Origin: CAWGET01 sp963821715
GTDB lineage: Bacteria > Bacteroidota > Ignavibacteria > Ignavibacteriales > Melioribacteraceae
Reading direction: 5' to 3'
Assembly (NCBI GenBank): GCA_963821715.1
Contig: CAWGET010000006.1
Location: 496,001 to 560,000 of the forward strand
Length of the DNA: 64,000 nt
The notes below the pieces were generated by a model that did no database searches, was not told where the DNA came from, and saw only the letters and a program-made list of their open reading frames with translations. Both the position numbers and the translations under genes were made by a program. This document shows, one piece after another, positions 19,318 through 27,874 of this stretch. Position 1 is the first letter of the stretch. Each line of letters opens with the position of its first letter.

Positions 19318-19650
19318 TTAACGACCTAAGCCGTCTAAATATTCTTTCTTTTCTAAAAGTTCATCTTTCGATTCCACATGATTCGGATCAGGAAGGCAGC
19401 AATCTACTGGACAAACAGCTGCACACTGCGGCTCGTCATGGAATCCTACGCATTCAGTGCATTTATCCGGAACTATATAGAAAAAATCGTCAGAGTAAAA
19501 ACCTTCAGCTCCTGATGGCGCAGCGTCTCCTTCGCCATATGTATTGCCGGCTAATTCCCATTCAACTCCGCCTTCGTAAATAGCTGTGTTAGGACATTCC
19601 GGTTCACAAGCACCGCAGTTTATACATTCTTCCGTTATAAAAATAGCCAT
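19318..19650 (-). CDS. 2[4Fe-4S] ferredoxin (YfhL-like, with internal insertion)
   Basis: 110 residues. First cluster motif Cys9, 12, 15, 19 (CINCGACEPECP). Second motif Cys64, 67, 76, 80, with extra Cys84 and 85 nearby. Between them is an acidic, glycine-rich stretch of some 40 residues, which is longer than in classical clostridial ferredoxins. Acts as a soluble low-potential electron carrier. It has a very strong ribosome site (GAGGAGAT) and stands alone with a terminator, as expected of a highly expressed gene. Confidence 0.92.
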   Translation of the reverse strand: MAIFITEECINCGACEPECPNTAIYEGGVEWELAGNTYGEGDAAPSGAEGFYSDDFFYIVPDKCTECVGFHDEPQCAAVCPVDCCLPDPNHVESKDELLEKKEYLDGLGR

Positions 19651-19856
19651 TATTTATCTCCTCTTTTTGAGCTCATTGATTAATCTTTCAACACCATTAA
19701 AAAGACAGGAATATCAATTAAATTTAAGAAAACAAAAAAATAACGTCAAGGTTAATAGGAATAAAAACTTTAAATCATAAAACATACAAACTAGATAGAT
19801 ACTATTTCTTTCATTTAGTTTCCGTTCACAATTACTAAATATCCATTTTAGTTTTA

Positions 19857-21182
19857 TTACTTAACTGGTTTCCTTCCTATGCTGTAATAATTAAATCCCA
19901 TTTCTTTCATTTTCTCAGGAGAGAAAATATTTCTTCCATCAAAAATAACCGGACTATTCAACGTTGCTTTGATTTTTCCAAAATCGGGATTTCTGAACTC
20001 ATTCCATTCAGTAAGTATCAGCAGAGCGTCAGCTTCCTTAATCGCCTCGTATTGATCATCCACATAATTAATTTTTTCTCCAAGATAAAATCTTGCGTTT
20101 TCCATTGCTGCGGGATCATAAGCAGTAACTTGGGCTCCTTGTTCCAAAAGATTTTTAATAATCACAACGGAAGGAGCTTCTCGCATATCGTCTGTGTTCG
20201 GTTTAAATGCCAAACCCCAAACTGCAAATTTTTTCCCGGAAAGATTTCCATCAAAATGTTGTTTTAATTTTTCGACTAATACCACTTTCTGATCTTTGTT
20301 TATTTGATCCACAAGTTTAAGCAGCTTCATTTCCGAATTACTTTCGGAAGAAGTTTTTATCAGTGCATTCACATCCTTCGGGAAACACGAACCGCCGTAA
20401 CCGATACCCGCAAACAAGAATCTTTTCCCTATTCGGGTATCCGTTCCCATACCGCGTCTAACCAGATCAATATTTGCTCCAACGCTTTCGCAGAAGTTTG
20501 CTAGTTCGTTCATAAATGTTATTCGCATCGCCAGGTATGAATTGGACGCATATTTAGTAACTTCAGAACTCGGAGGATCCATTTCGATTATCGGATTTCC
20601 CTGCCTGACGAAAGGCTCGTAAAGCGAGTGCATTTTGTCCATCGCCTTTTTCGTATTTGCTCCGACAACAATTCTATCAGGTTTCATAAAATCTTCAACC
20701 GCAAATCCTTCTCGTAAAAATTCCGGATTTGAAACTACTTCAAAATTTGAAGCACCTTCGCCGTCAAGAATAGCCGTAACTTTTTCCGATGTACCCACGG
20801 GAACAGTGCTTTTGTTTACCAATATTTTAAAATCTTTGCTGCCGTTTTCTTTCAAAATTTTTGCTATATCTTCCGCAATACCGAAAACATATTTCAAGTC
20901 CGCCGAACCGTCCTCGCCTTGCGGAGTGGGTAGACAAAGGAAAATCACTTCCGATTTTAAAACTGCATTCTTCAAATCATCTGTAAAATGAAGCCTGTCT
21001 TTGGCAATATTGCGGTAAAACAAAATGTCGAGCCCGGGTTCATAAATCGGAATTTCGGCATCTCTCAATTTTTTTAATTTGGCTTGATTGTTATCCACAC
21101 AAATTACATTGTTTCCCATCTCAGCAAAACAAGTTCCGGATACCAATCCAACATAGCCGGTACCAATAACCGCTAAATTCAT
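19857..21182 (-). CDS. ugd: UDP-glucose 6-dehydrogenase
   Basis: 441 residues. NAD-binding GTGYVGLVSGTCFAEMG at the N-terminus, then VVSNPEFLREG and the catalytic Cys in GYGGSCFPKD. It oxidises UDP-glucose to UDP-glucuronate for polysaccharide synthesis. The closely related GDP-mannose dehydrogenases have a similar layout, but the ASNSYLAMRITFMNELANF block favours UDP-glucose. Third gene of the galE-rfbC-ugd unit, 14 bases after rfbC. Confidence 0.92.
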   Translation of the reverse strand: MNLAVIGTGYVGLVSGTCFAEMGNNVICVDNNQAKLKKLRDAEIPIYEPGLDILFYRNIAKDRLHFTDDLKNAVLKSEVIFLCLPTPQGEDGSADLKYVFGIAEDIAKILKENGSKDFKILVNKSTVPVGTSEKVTAILDGEGASNFEVVSNPEFLREGFAVEDFMKPDRIVVGANTKKAMDKMHSLYEPFVRQGNPIIEMDPPSSEVTKYASNSYLAMRITFMNELANFCESVGANIDLVRRGMGTDTRIGKRFLFAGIGYGGSCFPKDVNALIKTSSESNSEMKLLKLVDQINKDQKVVLVEKLKQHFDGNLSGKKFAVWGLAFKPNTDDMREAPSVVIIKNLLEQGAQVTAYDPAAMENARFYLGEKINYVDDQYEAIKEADALLILTEWNEFRNPDFGKIKATLNSPVIFDGRNIFSPEKMKEMGFNYYSIGRKPVK

Positions 21183-21196
21183 TCTTCCTCCAATAG

Positions 21197-21751
21197 TTAT
21201 ATTTTATATATAAAATCTTTTTCTATTTGCGAAAACTTTTTTCCGTCCAGATCTTTTTTTGAAACAATCGGTTCTTCAACTTTCCAATCGATATTTAAAT
21301 CTTTATCAGCATAATAAATGGAACGCTCGTCTTCCTTGCTGTAATAGTCCGAGCATTTATAATGAAAAATCGCCGACTCAGAAAGAACCGCAAATCCATG
21401 GGCAAATCCTTTAGGGATAAAAAGCTGTGTATGGTTTTCATCAGATAATTCAACCGAGTAATATTTTCCAAATGTTGGAGAACCGAAACGGATATCCACA
21501 GCTATATCAAGGACTTTCCCTTCGAGCACCGAACATAACTTAGCCTGCGCGTTTAGTCCAACTTGATAATGCAGACCTCGTATAGTTCCCTTTGCCGATC
21601 TTGAAATGTTATCCTGTGCAAATTTTTGTCCCTGTAAAACTTCATCGTATTTAATTTGCGAATAAGATTCGAAAAAAAATCCCCGTTCATCTTTAAAAAC
21701 GTTTGGCTGGATAACGAGCAGATCTTCAATAAATGTTTTTTCTACTTTCAA
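21197..21751 (-). CDS. rfbC: dTDP-4-dehydrorhamnose 3,5-epimerase
   Basis: 184 residues, family-typical. The block GTIRGLHYQ holds the catalytic His, and FIPKGFAHGF and the ERSIYYADKDLNIDW region are conserved. It acts in dTDP-L-rhamnose synthesis. The other rhamnose genes (rfbA, rfbB, rfbD) are not in the window, so it must work with genes elsewhere. It lies between galE and ugd with only a few bases on each side. Confidence 0.93.
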   Translation of the reverse strand: MKVEKTFIEDLLVIQPNVFKDERGFFFESYSQIKYDEVLQGQKFAQDNISRSAKGTIRGLHYQVGLNAQAKLCSVLEGKVLDIAVDIRFGSPTFGKYYSVELSDENHTQLFIPKGFAHGFAVLSESAIFHYKCSDYYSKEDERSIYYADKDLNIDWKVEEPIVSKKDLDGKKFSQIEKDFIYKI

Positions 21752-21759
21752 ACAAACTC

Positions 21760-22734
21760 CTAAAATTTTTTATTCCGATGCCAATTCCAGGCTGTAGAAA
21801 TTATATCGTCAAGATTATATTTCGGTTTCCAGCCTAGTACTTCATTCGCTTTTTTATTATCAGCCACAAGAACTGCCGGATCGCCTATTCTTCTTGATGT
21901 AATTTCACTCTTTATTTTTTTGCCGGTTATTTTTTCAGATGACGAAATTATTTCACGCACGGAATTTCCTTTTCCAGTTCCCAGATTTACGACGAGAGAT
22001 TTTTTTTCATTATGTAGATAATCCAGCGCTTTGAGATGTGCGTCGGCTAAATCATTTATATGAATGTAATCCCGGACGCAGGTTCCATCTTCCGTATTAT
22101 AATCATCTCCGTATATGAAAACTTTTTCTCTTTTACCGAGCGCTGTATTCAGAACGATCGGGATCAAGTGCGGTTCGGGATCATGACTTTCGCCAATATT
22201 TCCAGAGGGATCTGCTCCCGCAGCGTTAAAATATCTTAGCGCGCAATAATTCATTCCGTATGATGATTGAAAATCTTCCAAGATATTTTCAATCATCAAT
22301 TTTGTTTTTGCGTAAGGATTTATAGGCTTCGTGGTTTCATCTTCGGAAATTGGAATATTCTCGGGATTTCCATAAACCGAACAAGTAGAAGAGAAAACAA
22401 AATTTTTCACTCCCTTTTCCGCCGCGACTTTTATTAAATTAAAACTTCCTACTACATTATTTTCATAGTACATTTCCGGGTGTTCTACCGATTCGCCAAC
22501 GTAAGCGAAAGCGGCAAAATGAACAACCGCATCAAAATTATATTTTCCGAAAACTTTTCTTAATGAGTCAGTATTAAGTAAATCGCCTTCTTCAAAAGTA
22601 ATTTCTTTTGGAAGAGATTCTTTGTGCCCTCGCGATAGGTTATCAAAAACCACGACTTCTTTATTTTTATCCAATAGATATTTTACGAAATGGGAGCCAA
22701 TATAACCCGCCCCCCCGGTTACTAAAGTTTTCAT
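21760..22734 (-). CDS. galE: UDP-glucose 4-epimerase
   Basis: 324 residues of an extended short-chain dehydrogenase. NAD-binding GGAGYIGSHF (7-16), catalytic Ser in SSTCSVYG, and the YxxxK pair in NPYAKTKLMIE. The ALRYFNAAGADPSG segment is characteristic of GalE. Interconverts UDP-glucose and UDP-galactose for surface sugars. First gene of the three-gene sugar operon. The roughly 300 bases upstream hold no gene and presumably its promoter. Confidence 0.95.
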   Translation of the reverse strand: MKTLVTGGAGYIGSHFVKYLLDKNKEVVVFDNLSRGHKESLPKEITFEEGDLLNTDSLRKVFGKYNFDAVVHFAAFAYVGESVEHPEMYYENNVVGSFNLIKVAAEKGVKNFVFSSTCSVYGNPENIPISEDETTKPINPYAKTKLMIENILEDFQSSYGMNYCALRYFNAAGADPSGNIGESHDPEPHLIPIVLNTALGKREKVFIYGDDYNTEDGTCVRDYIHINDLADAHLKALDYLHNEKKSLVVNLGTGKGNSVREIISSSEKITGKKIKSEITSRRIGDPAVLVADNKKANEVLGWKPKYNLDDIISTAWNWHRNKKF

Positions 22735-22989
22735 TTTTTATTCTTTGGTTGAAAAAATCAAAAATACGTATTTTTTGTGAGAATTCTAAAAAATCTAATC
22801 TAAATTATAAGATATTTTTACTAATATAACTTATATTAAATTCTGATGGTTTGATTTGTATCATACTCAAACATGAGAAAAAAATGGAAGCGCTCATGCT
22901 CTTAACTGTTAGTCAACCTTCGATGCTGTCTGTGGATTTTGACTAGGCACTTTATATACAAATAAATAGGTTGAAAAACATATTTAAAA
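22735..22989 (-). other. Gene-free stretch upstream of galE
   Basis: About 255 AT-rich bases between galE and the terminator of the sulfur/redox operon. It presumably contains the galE promoter, but no clear boxes, palindromes or small coding sequence were recognised. Confidence 0.4.
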
Positions 22990-23021
22990 AAAATAAAAAA
23001 GCCGCTGTATGCAGCGGCTTT
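22990..23021 (-). terminator. Strong terminator of the sulfur/redox operon
   Basis: Perfect 10-bp stem AAAGCCGCTG / CAGCGGCTTT with a four-base loop (22998-23021), followed on the minus strand by T-rich sequence. It is 22 bases past the stop of the YeeE-rhodanese gene. Confidence 0.9.
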
Positions 23022-23043
23022 ATAAAATATAATTTCTCAGAAA

Positions 23044-24228
23044 TTAGCATCCGCCAAGCACTCTTTTTACTTCTTTCTTTTTTATTACTTTTGGTTTAGC
23101 ATCCTCAATTATCCGAGGCAGTTGTTTGGCAGCGGATGTTCTAAACCTGTATGTATCTTTCATTTTAGGATCAATAGGATTATCCGGCATATTAAATTCG
23201 AGAATATCTTTTCTAAATTCGTTTAATCCGCCTTTCAAAATATAACTATTTTCAAAACCGAGATCTTCTGCAACAAGCGCCGCTTTCTTCTCGTCAGTTT
23301 CTGCTTCAGAATAAATAATTACCAATTTTCCTTTTTCGTTAAATACTTTTTCCCAGGATTTATGAATAAAATTTCTATAATTCCCGTTAACAGCATTCGG
23401 AAGCGCAAATTTCTTAAATTCTTCTTCCGAACGAATATCTATAAATTTTAAAGAATTATCATTCTGCATCATTCTAATAGCAAGTTCATCGGAAGTAATT
23501 TCATTAAAAGAATATGAATCAAAATTTTCTATACTATCTATTTCTTCCAGATGCTCGGCATGCGAAGGCGTGAATAGCTGTGTAAAACCAAAAAATAAAG
23601 CCATTGAAGCCAGAGCAATTAAATATTTATTTGAAGTATAACATACACGGTAGCTATTCCTCTTGTTTTCGAATTTAGTTGCAATCGTAAATGCTCCAAT
23701 AGCGATAAGAATAAATACAAAAGTAAAAATAGAATTAGGAATACCAAATGTATCCGAGAGTTGCGGCATTCCTAAATATGCCGCTTTATATATTCCTTCG
23801 AATAACGGATAACCTTCAATGAAAATTAAAATGCCTATAGCCGCGCCCAGGATAAAAAACATTCCATCCTTCTTCCCTATTGCCGCAGCACAAATACTTG
23901 TTCCGGGGCAATAACCGCCTATAACAAAACCAAGCCCCATAATCAATCCGCCAATAATAGCCGACCATAAAAAAAGCGGATTAATGTAAATAATACTCAT
24001 ATCAATCAGATGGAAATGATTCATCACCACAATTCCCACCATTGCCGTAACTCCGGCGGTAAAAAAAACTCTTAATACTGTAAAATCATAGCCGTAAAAA
24101 AGTCCTACCAATTTTTTCGCAGAGGAAAATCCGGCGCTTTCCAAAATAAAACCGAAACCGATTCCGATAAGTAAAGCAATAATAAGACTTAATTCGTTAC
24201 TAATTACATCTGGAACTAATGGACCCAT
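23044..24228 (-). CDS. YeeE/YedE sulfur-transport protein fused to a rhodanese-like domain
   Basis: 394 residues. Residues about 10-185 are membrane helices of a YeeE/YedE half (GFGFILESAGF, GGYCPGTSICAAAIG with the conserved cysteines 107 and 113). One more helix lies near 203-219, then a rhodanese-like domain at about 240-345 (FIDIRSEEEFKKFALPNAVNG, ILKGGLNEFRKDI). The rhodanese loop reads IIYSEAETDE, so Ser307 stands where the catalytic Cys should be. The protein ends in GGC. YeeE family members carry thiosulfate or related sulfur compounds. Last gene of the octaheme cytochrome operon. Confidence 0.85.
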   Translation of the reverse strand: MGPLVPDVISNELSLIIALLIGIGFGFILESAGFSSAKKLVGLFYGYDFTVLRVFFTAGVTAMVGIVVMNHFHLIDMSIIYINPLFLWSAIIGGLIMGLGFVIGGYCPGTSICAAAIGKKDGMFFILGAAIGILIFIEGYPLFEGIYKAAYLGMPQLSDTFGIPNSIFTFVFILIAIGAFTIATKFENKRNSYRVCYTSNKYLIALASMALFFGFTQLFTPSHAEHLEEIDSIENFDSYSFNEITSDELAIRMMQNDNSLKFIDIRSEEEFKKFALPNAVNGNYRNFIHKSWEKVFNEKGKLVIIYSEAETDEKKAALVAEDLGFENSYILKGGLNEFRKDILEFNMPDNPIDPKMKDTYRFRTSAAKQLPRIIEDAKPKVIKKKEVKRVLGGC

Positions 24229-24249
24229 AATAATCTCTCAAAATAATTT

Positions 24250-24768
24250 TTAGTTAAGCCAAAGTTTTCTAAAAAAATATGCGAACGCAAATGCACTTCC
24301 AAAGATGGCGAACATAGTCAAGATTCCGCCTGAAGAAAAAACTCCCATGCCTGATAAAGCAGCACCGCTTGTACAGCCTCTTCCAAGTTGCGCGCCGAAG
24401 CCGAAAAGCGCGCCTCCGAGTATTGCTGTTGCAATTCTGGTTTTGGAAGTAATTCTGCTTCCGCGCTCCATATCAAATTTTAATCTGTTAGATATCATAC
24501 CGGAAATAAAAGCGCCGATTATAGCGCCTACTATCTCAAATACTAAAAATGATTTTAGAGGATTATCCGCATGAGTAGCGTTATATTCTTGGTAAAACGC
24601 CATATCTTCGGTATGCGAAGGGACGGCTGTTTTTTCTACTTCTACAACAACGCTTTTAATAGCGCCGCTTGCTCCAAGTCCTCTTCCGGTGATAAAAATT
24701 GTTAAAAGCAGTAATAATCCAAGTAATATCCCTGCAATAAATGGATTCATATATTTTTTCTTTTCCAT
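24250..24768 (-). CDS. YeeE/YedE-family sulfur-transport membrane protein (half size)
   Basis: 172 residues from the ATG at 24768; a TTG nine bases earlier is possible but sits too close to the AAAGG ribosome site. Four or five membrane helices, with family motifs GRGLGASGAI near the start and GFGAQLGRGCTSGAALSG in the second half, the latter holding the conserved Cys. Together with the next gene it would form the two halves that are joined in one chain in larger YeeE proteins. Soluble loop SHTEDMAFYQEYN between helices is probably periplasmic. Confidence 0.85.
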   Translation of the reverse strand: MEKKKYMNPFIAGILLGLLLLLTIFITGRGLGASGAIKSVVVEVEKTAVPSHTEDMAFYQEYNATHADNPLKSFLVFEIVGAIIGAFISGMISNRLKFDMERGSRITSKTRIATAILGGALFGFGAQLGRGCTSGAALSGMGVFSSGGILTMFAIFGSAFAFAYFFRKLWLN

Positions 24769-24792
24769 CTGAATCAATCCTTTTAATTTCGA

Positions 24793-25428
24793 TTAAGCCG
24801 CTGTTTTAATTTTTGTTTCTGAATCATCTTCCAGTTCTTCGTAACCTGTAAGCATTGCTTCTAAATTTGTGGTTATTTTTCTTCCTGTAGTAATTAAATA
24901 AAGATGAACAATCACAAAAGCTACTAGTAAAAATGCGCCGATAGTGTGAATTACTGCTACAATCTCTAAACTATCAATATTCAACGCTGTAATACCTTCT
25001 TTCTGAGGATAACGATAAAGCATATAAAGTATGCCGGAGACTACCATCAACGGAATAATTACTATTTTTAATCCAAAATATGTGAGCCTTTGAAGCGGAT
25101 TTAATTTGCTGAGCAAAGTCTTTTTTGTTGGATGAGGAGCATTCCTGAAAATCCCGAAAAGATAGAAATCTAATTGAGACTTAAGACTTTTGAATGTGGG
25201 AACGTATTGCCGCCATTCGCCGGTTGTGAAATGCCAGAAAATCGCGAATACAATTAAGATCATAAAGGCCCAAGCCGCTACATTATGATAATTTACCGCG
25301 TTTTTAAATCCAAAAAAAGTAAATGAACCGTGAATTTCGAACCCGGAAAGCATCAAGAAAAAGATCAATACCGCCTGAGTCCAATGCCAAAACCGTTCAA
25401 AACTTTTGTAAATTAGAACTTTCTTCAT
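24793..25428 (-). CDS. Cytochrome b (b561/b6-like membrane domain)
   Basis: 211 residues with four main membrane helices and the conserved heme-ligand histidines: FERFWHWTQ, NYHNVAAW, AVIHTIGAF and FVIVHLYL. This is the di-heme cytochrome b type that passes electrons between the quinone pool and a periplasmic partner. The octaheme cytochrome gene ends 1 base before this gene, which makes it the obvious partner. The acidic C-terminal tail (YEELEDDSE) is likely cytoplasmic. Confidence 0.88.
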   Translation of the reverse strand: MKKVLIYKSFERFWHWTQAVLIFFLMLSGFEIHGSFTFFGFKNAVNYHNVAAWAFMILIVFAIFWHFTTGEWRQYVPTFKSLKSQLDFYLFGIFRNAPHPTKKTLLSKLNPLQRLTYFGLKIVIIPLMVVSGILYMLYRYPQKEGITALNIDSLEIVAVIHTIGAFLLVAFVIVHLYLITTGRKITTNLEAMLTGYEELEDDSETKIKTAA

Positions 25429-25429
25429 T

Positions 25430-26998
25430 TTAATTTTCCTGTTTTTTTAATCTAAAAATCACTCTAAATAAAGAATGGATAAAGATTCCCAGAACCGACA
25501 GTAAAATTATTATTTTACCCAAACCTTCGACGGTAGAATTATAATCTCTTCCCGGCATATAAAAATCGGTTAATTGAGCCAGTCTTCCATTATCTCGTGT
25601 ATGGCAGGCGTTGCAGTCCAAAGCTTCTTCTTTAGGAGCAACCTGATGGTTAATCGGCCAAAACATTTCCGTTTTGATGAACGAATACTTTCCACTGTAT
25701 GGAAGTCCGATTTTTACCATCCCTTTTTCGCTCGCTATTTCCCAGTCGAAATCTTTCCAAAACGCGCCATCACCTTTTTGCGAAGAATAAAGATGCGGCT
25801 GAATTAAATATCTGTTTTCCGGATCGTAAATTTGTTTAGCTCTATGAATTTTTACCGGAATAATTTTAGCATCTCGATCTTTGTAAGATCCATTCAATTC
25901 ATTTAGAACTAGCGCGTCCGTTGTATCTTCAATTTTATCGCCAAGCAAATAATGGTCGGCAGTTCCATTGAACCAAACATAATCCGGCTCTAAATTATTT
26001 CCCCAAACAAATGATCCTTTTATGGAAAGATATGAATGGTTGCCGAGCGAATCTTCTTCAGAATAAGGCTGCCCGTTTTTTAATTTGCCCGCGGTGGACC
26101 AATCCCAAAAAGTTTTTGTAGAATTAGCCTTTGCGTAAGTCGGAATATGGCAGGTTTGACAAGCTACTTTAATGGTATGTTCGTTTATAATTTCATCCTT
26201 GTGCGGACGGTCGGTGTGGCATTGCTCGCAATCGTTTCTATTAATGTTCATAGAAGCCAGAGAATAAAGCTTTCCGCTAATTTGATGCTGCTCTGTTTCG
26301 TGGCAATCCACGCAAACTAAATTTGCTCCTTCCACAGCCATGTGAACGTCGAGTTCTCTATCCGGCTGAAACATCGCCATATCCAAATCACCATGCTTAA
26401 CATTATTTCCGCCGCCGCCGTAAAAATGGCAGACTCCGCAATTATCTCTTGTAGGTCTTCCGATATGCTGCGCGATCTCGTTAAGATTTAGAGCCGGATC
26501 CGGATAGCCGCCCAAATTATTGGCTTTAACGTAACTGCCGGAATTATCGTGACAAACCATACAATCAATATTTGTAGAATCGGTAAATGTAAATCCGCTT
26601 GAATTCATTCCAAATCCAATATGACATTTAGCGCATGCTTCTTCGTTGGATTGAGTTCCGATACAAAAATTGTTTACCGCGTTTTTTTTGCCAAGATAAA
26701 CAATTCCTTTCCCTTCAATATATTCCGGCCTTTCCCAATTCCAATGAGAAGATTCCATTACTTCTTTGTGACGATCGGTATGGCAGGTAATACAAGCTTC
26801 GGTAACTTGCTGCGGGCTGTCAAAGTTTTCATTCAAAATTGCAAATTTACTATGATCGGCTTTCGAATAATCTTTTTCAGAATATTTCTCCCGCAATTCC
26901 GCTGTCTTAGGAGGATCATAAGTAGAAGATCTGAATACGATGAAAAAAGAAACAATTAGCAATACAAGAAAAACGATGGTTAAAATTATTTTCTTCAT
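25430..26998 (-). CDS. Octaheme c-type cytochrome, tetrathionate reductase (OTR) family
   Basis: 522 residues with exactly eight CxxCH heme sites (CITCH, CAKCH, CMVCH, CGVCH, CVDCH, CEQCH, CQTCH, CNACH), an N-terminal membrane anchor/signal (4-23) and a second C-terminal helix (about 490-510). Spacing and the GVCHFYGGGGNNVKHGDL segment match the octaheme tetrathionate reductase family, members of which can also reduce nitrite or hydroxylamine. It would face the periplasm and take electrons from the cytochrome b encoded next door. Physiological substrate is not proven; the YeeE neighbours favour a sulfur compound. Confidence 0.9.
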   Translation of the reverse strand: MKKIILTIVFLVLLIVSFFIVFRSSTYDPPKTAELREKYSEKDYSKADHSKFAILNENFDSPQQVTEACITCHTDRHKEVMESSHWNWERPEYIEGKGIVYLGKKNAVNNFCIGTQSNEEACAKCHIGFGMNSSGFTFTDSTNIDCMVCHDNSGSYVKANNLGGYPDPALNLNEIAQHIGRPTRDNCGVCHFYGGGGNNVKHGDLDMAMFQPDRELDVHMAVEGANLVCVDCHETEQHQISGKLYSLASMNINRNDCEQCHTDRPHKDEIINEHTIKVACQTCHIPTYAKANSTKTFWDWSTAGKLKNGQPYSEEDSLGNHSYLSIKGSFVWGNNLEPDYVWFNGTADHYLLGDKIEDTTDALVLNELNGSYKDRDAKIIPVKIHRAKQIYDPENRYLIQPHLYSSQKGDGAFWKDFDWEIASEKGMVKIGLPYSGKYSFIKTEMFWPINHQVAPKEEALDCNACHTRDNGRLAQLTDFYMPGRDYNSTVEGLGKIIILLSVLGIFIHSLFRVIFRLKKQEN

Positions 26999-27114
26999 TC
27001 TTTTTTTAGTTTTATTTTATTGATGTTTGATTATTTACGTTATTATTAATTCTGATGTTTCGAATTAAACGCAGCAATAGACACCGACTTTAATCTAAAA
27101 CCGCGCATTTAAAT

Positions 27115-27561
27115 TTAACTTCCGGAAAGACTTGTAATTAAATCTTTTACTTTACCGCACTCGGAATATTTATTGTAAACTTCGCAATCCCTGCAAACCT
27201 TCTCTTCGCAAACTGTGTCGGGATTCTTATAAGACCAGCAGGGCTTACTGTGACCAGCGAAGGCATCACATTTATTCTTATCATCTTTCGAACACCCAAC
27301 AACTTCCCAGCAAGGAATCATAGAATAGATTGTTTTTATTCCGTTGATTGAAATCTTGTCTTCGCTTATCGCGCTTCTTATACAGCGTATTCTCTCTAAA
27401 TCCGATTGAGAATAAAGCCGCTGGTTCGAAGCTTTTTTATGCGGAATGATTAAACCTTCCTTCTCATACATTCTTAAAGTTGGCACCGAAATGCTTAACA
27501 GCTTAGCTGCGACGCTTATCGGGAAAATGGGTTCGTCATATTTTAATGTATTATCTATCAA
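27115..27561 (-). CDS. MerR-family regulator with Cys-rich (two-CW-like) sensor domain
   Basis: 148 residues. N-terminal winged helix (ISVAAKLLSISVPTLRMYEKEGLIIPHKK, NQRLYSQSDLERIRCI) then, from about 84 to 135, eight cysteines in a CWEVVGC / CDA / PCW / C / CRDCEVY pattern like the two-CW domain. That domain may bind a metal or Fe-S cluster and make it a redox or sulfur sensor. It lies 116 bases upstream of the octaheme cytochrome gene in the same direction and probably controls that operon. A palindrome lies just upstream of its start. Confidence 0.85.
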   Translation of the reverse strand: MIDNTLKYDEPIFPISVAAKLLSISVPTLRMYEKEGLIIPHKKASNQRLYSQSDLERIRCIRSAISEDKISINGIKTIYSMIPCWEVVGCSKDDKNKCDAFAGHSKPCWSYKNPDTVCEEKVCRDCEVYNKYSECGKVKDLITSLSGS

Positions 27562-27582
27562 GATGCTTTTATCTTTTTAAAT

Positions 27583-27629
27583 GTTGATATTTGTGAATAT
27601 CAACTTTCTTGCCAATTAAAAATATCAAC
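27583..27629 (-). promoter_or_regulatory. Candidate operator of the MerR-type regulator
   Basis: Perfect inverted repeat GTTGATATT, four bases, AATATCAAC at 27583-27604, with a further half-site AATATCAAC at 27621-27629. It starts 22 bases upstream of the regulator ATG. MerR proteins bind inverted repeats of this size within the promoter, so autoregulation is likely. Inferred from symmetry only. Confidence 0.6.
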
Positions 27630-27874
27630 ATTTCGTTCAAAAATAATATCTTCATATGAGGATTATTTTTACTATTGAGAAATATTTCTCATCTAAATCC
27701 TAAAAGTGAAAATTTTACTGGATGCTTGAGTCTTTTAAGTTTGGTGTGATGAAGAATTGATAAAATAGATTCAAATAAGTTACAAAAATTTGACGGGAAA
27801 AATTTTGGGGAAATTAAAGTAGAGAGTATTGCTTTATATTTCTCTACCCATTACCATGTTCCTTCTATTGAAAA
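27630..27874. other. Gene-free stretch between the regulator and the DUF3095 gene
   Basis: AT-rich, about 245 bases. A weak imperfect hairpin (GTAGAGA / TCTCTAC, about 27818-27846) lies just beyond the DUF3095 stop and might act as its terminator, although no good T run follows on that strand. Nothing else was recognised. Confidence 0.35.

Noticed and set aside
27818..27846. Imperfect hairpin near the DUF3095 stop as a firm terminator
   Set aside because: Stem is short, the loop is large and no T run follows on the transcribed strand.
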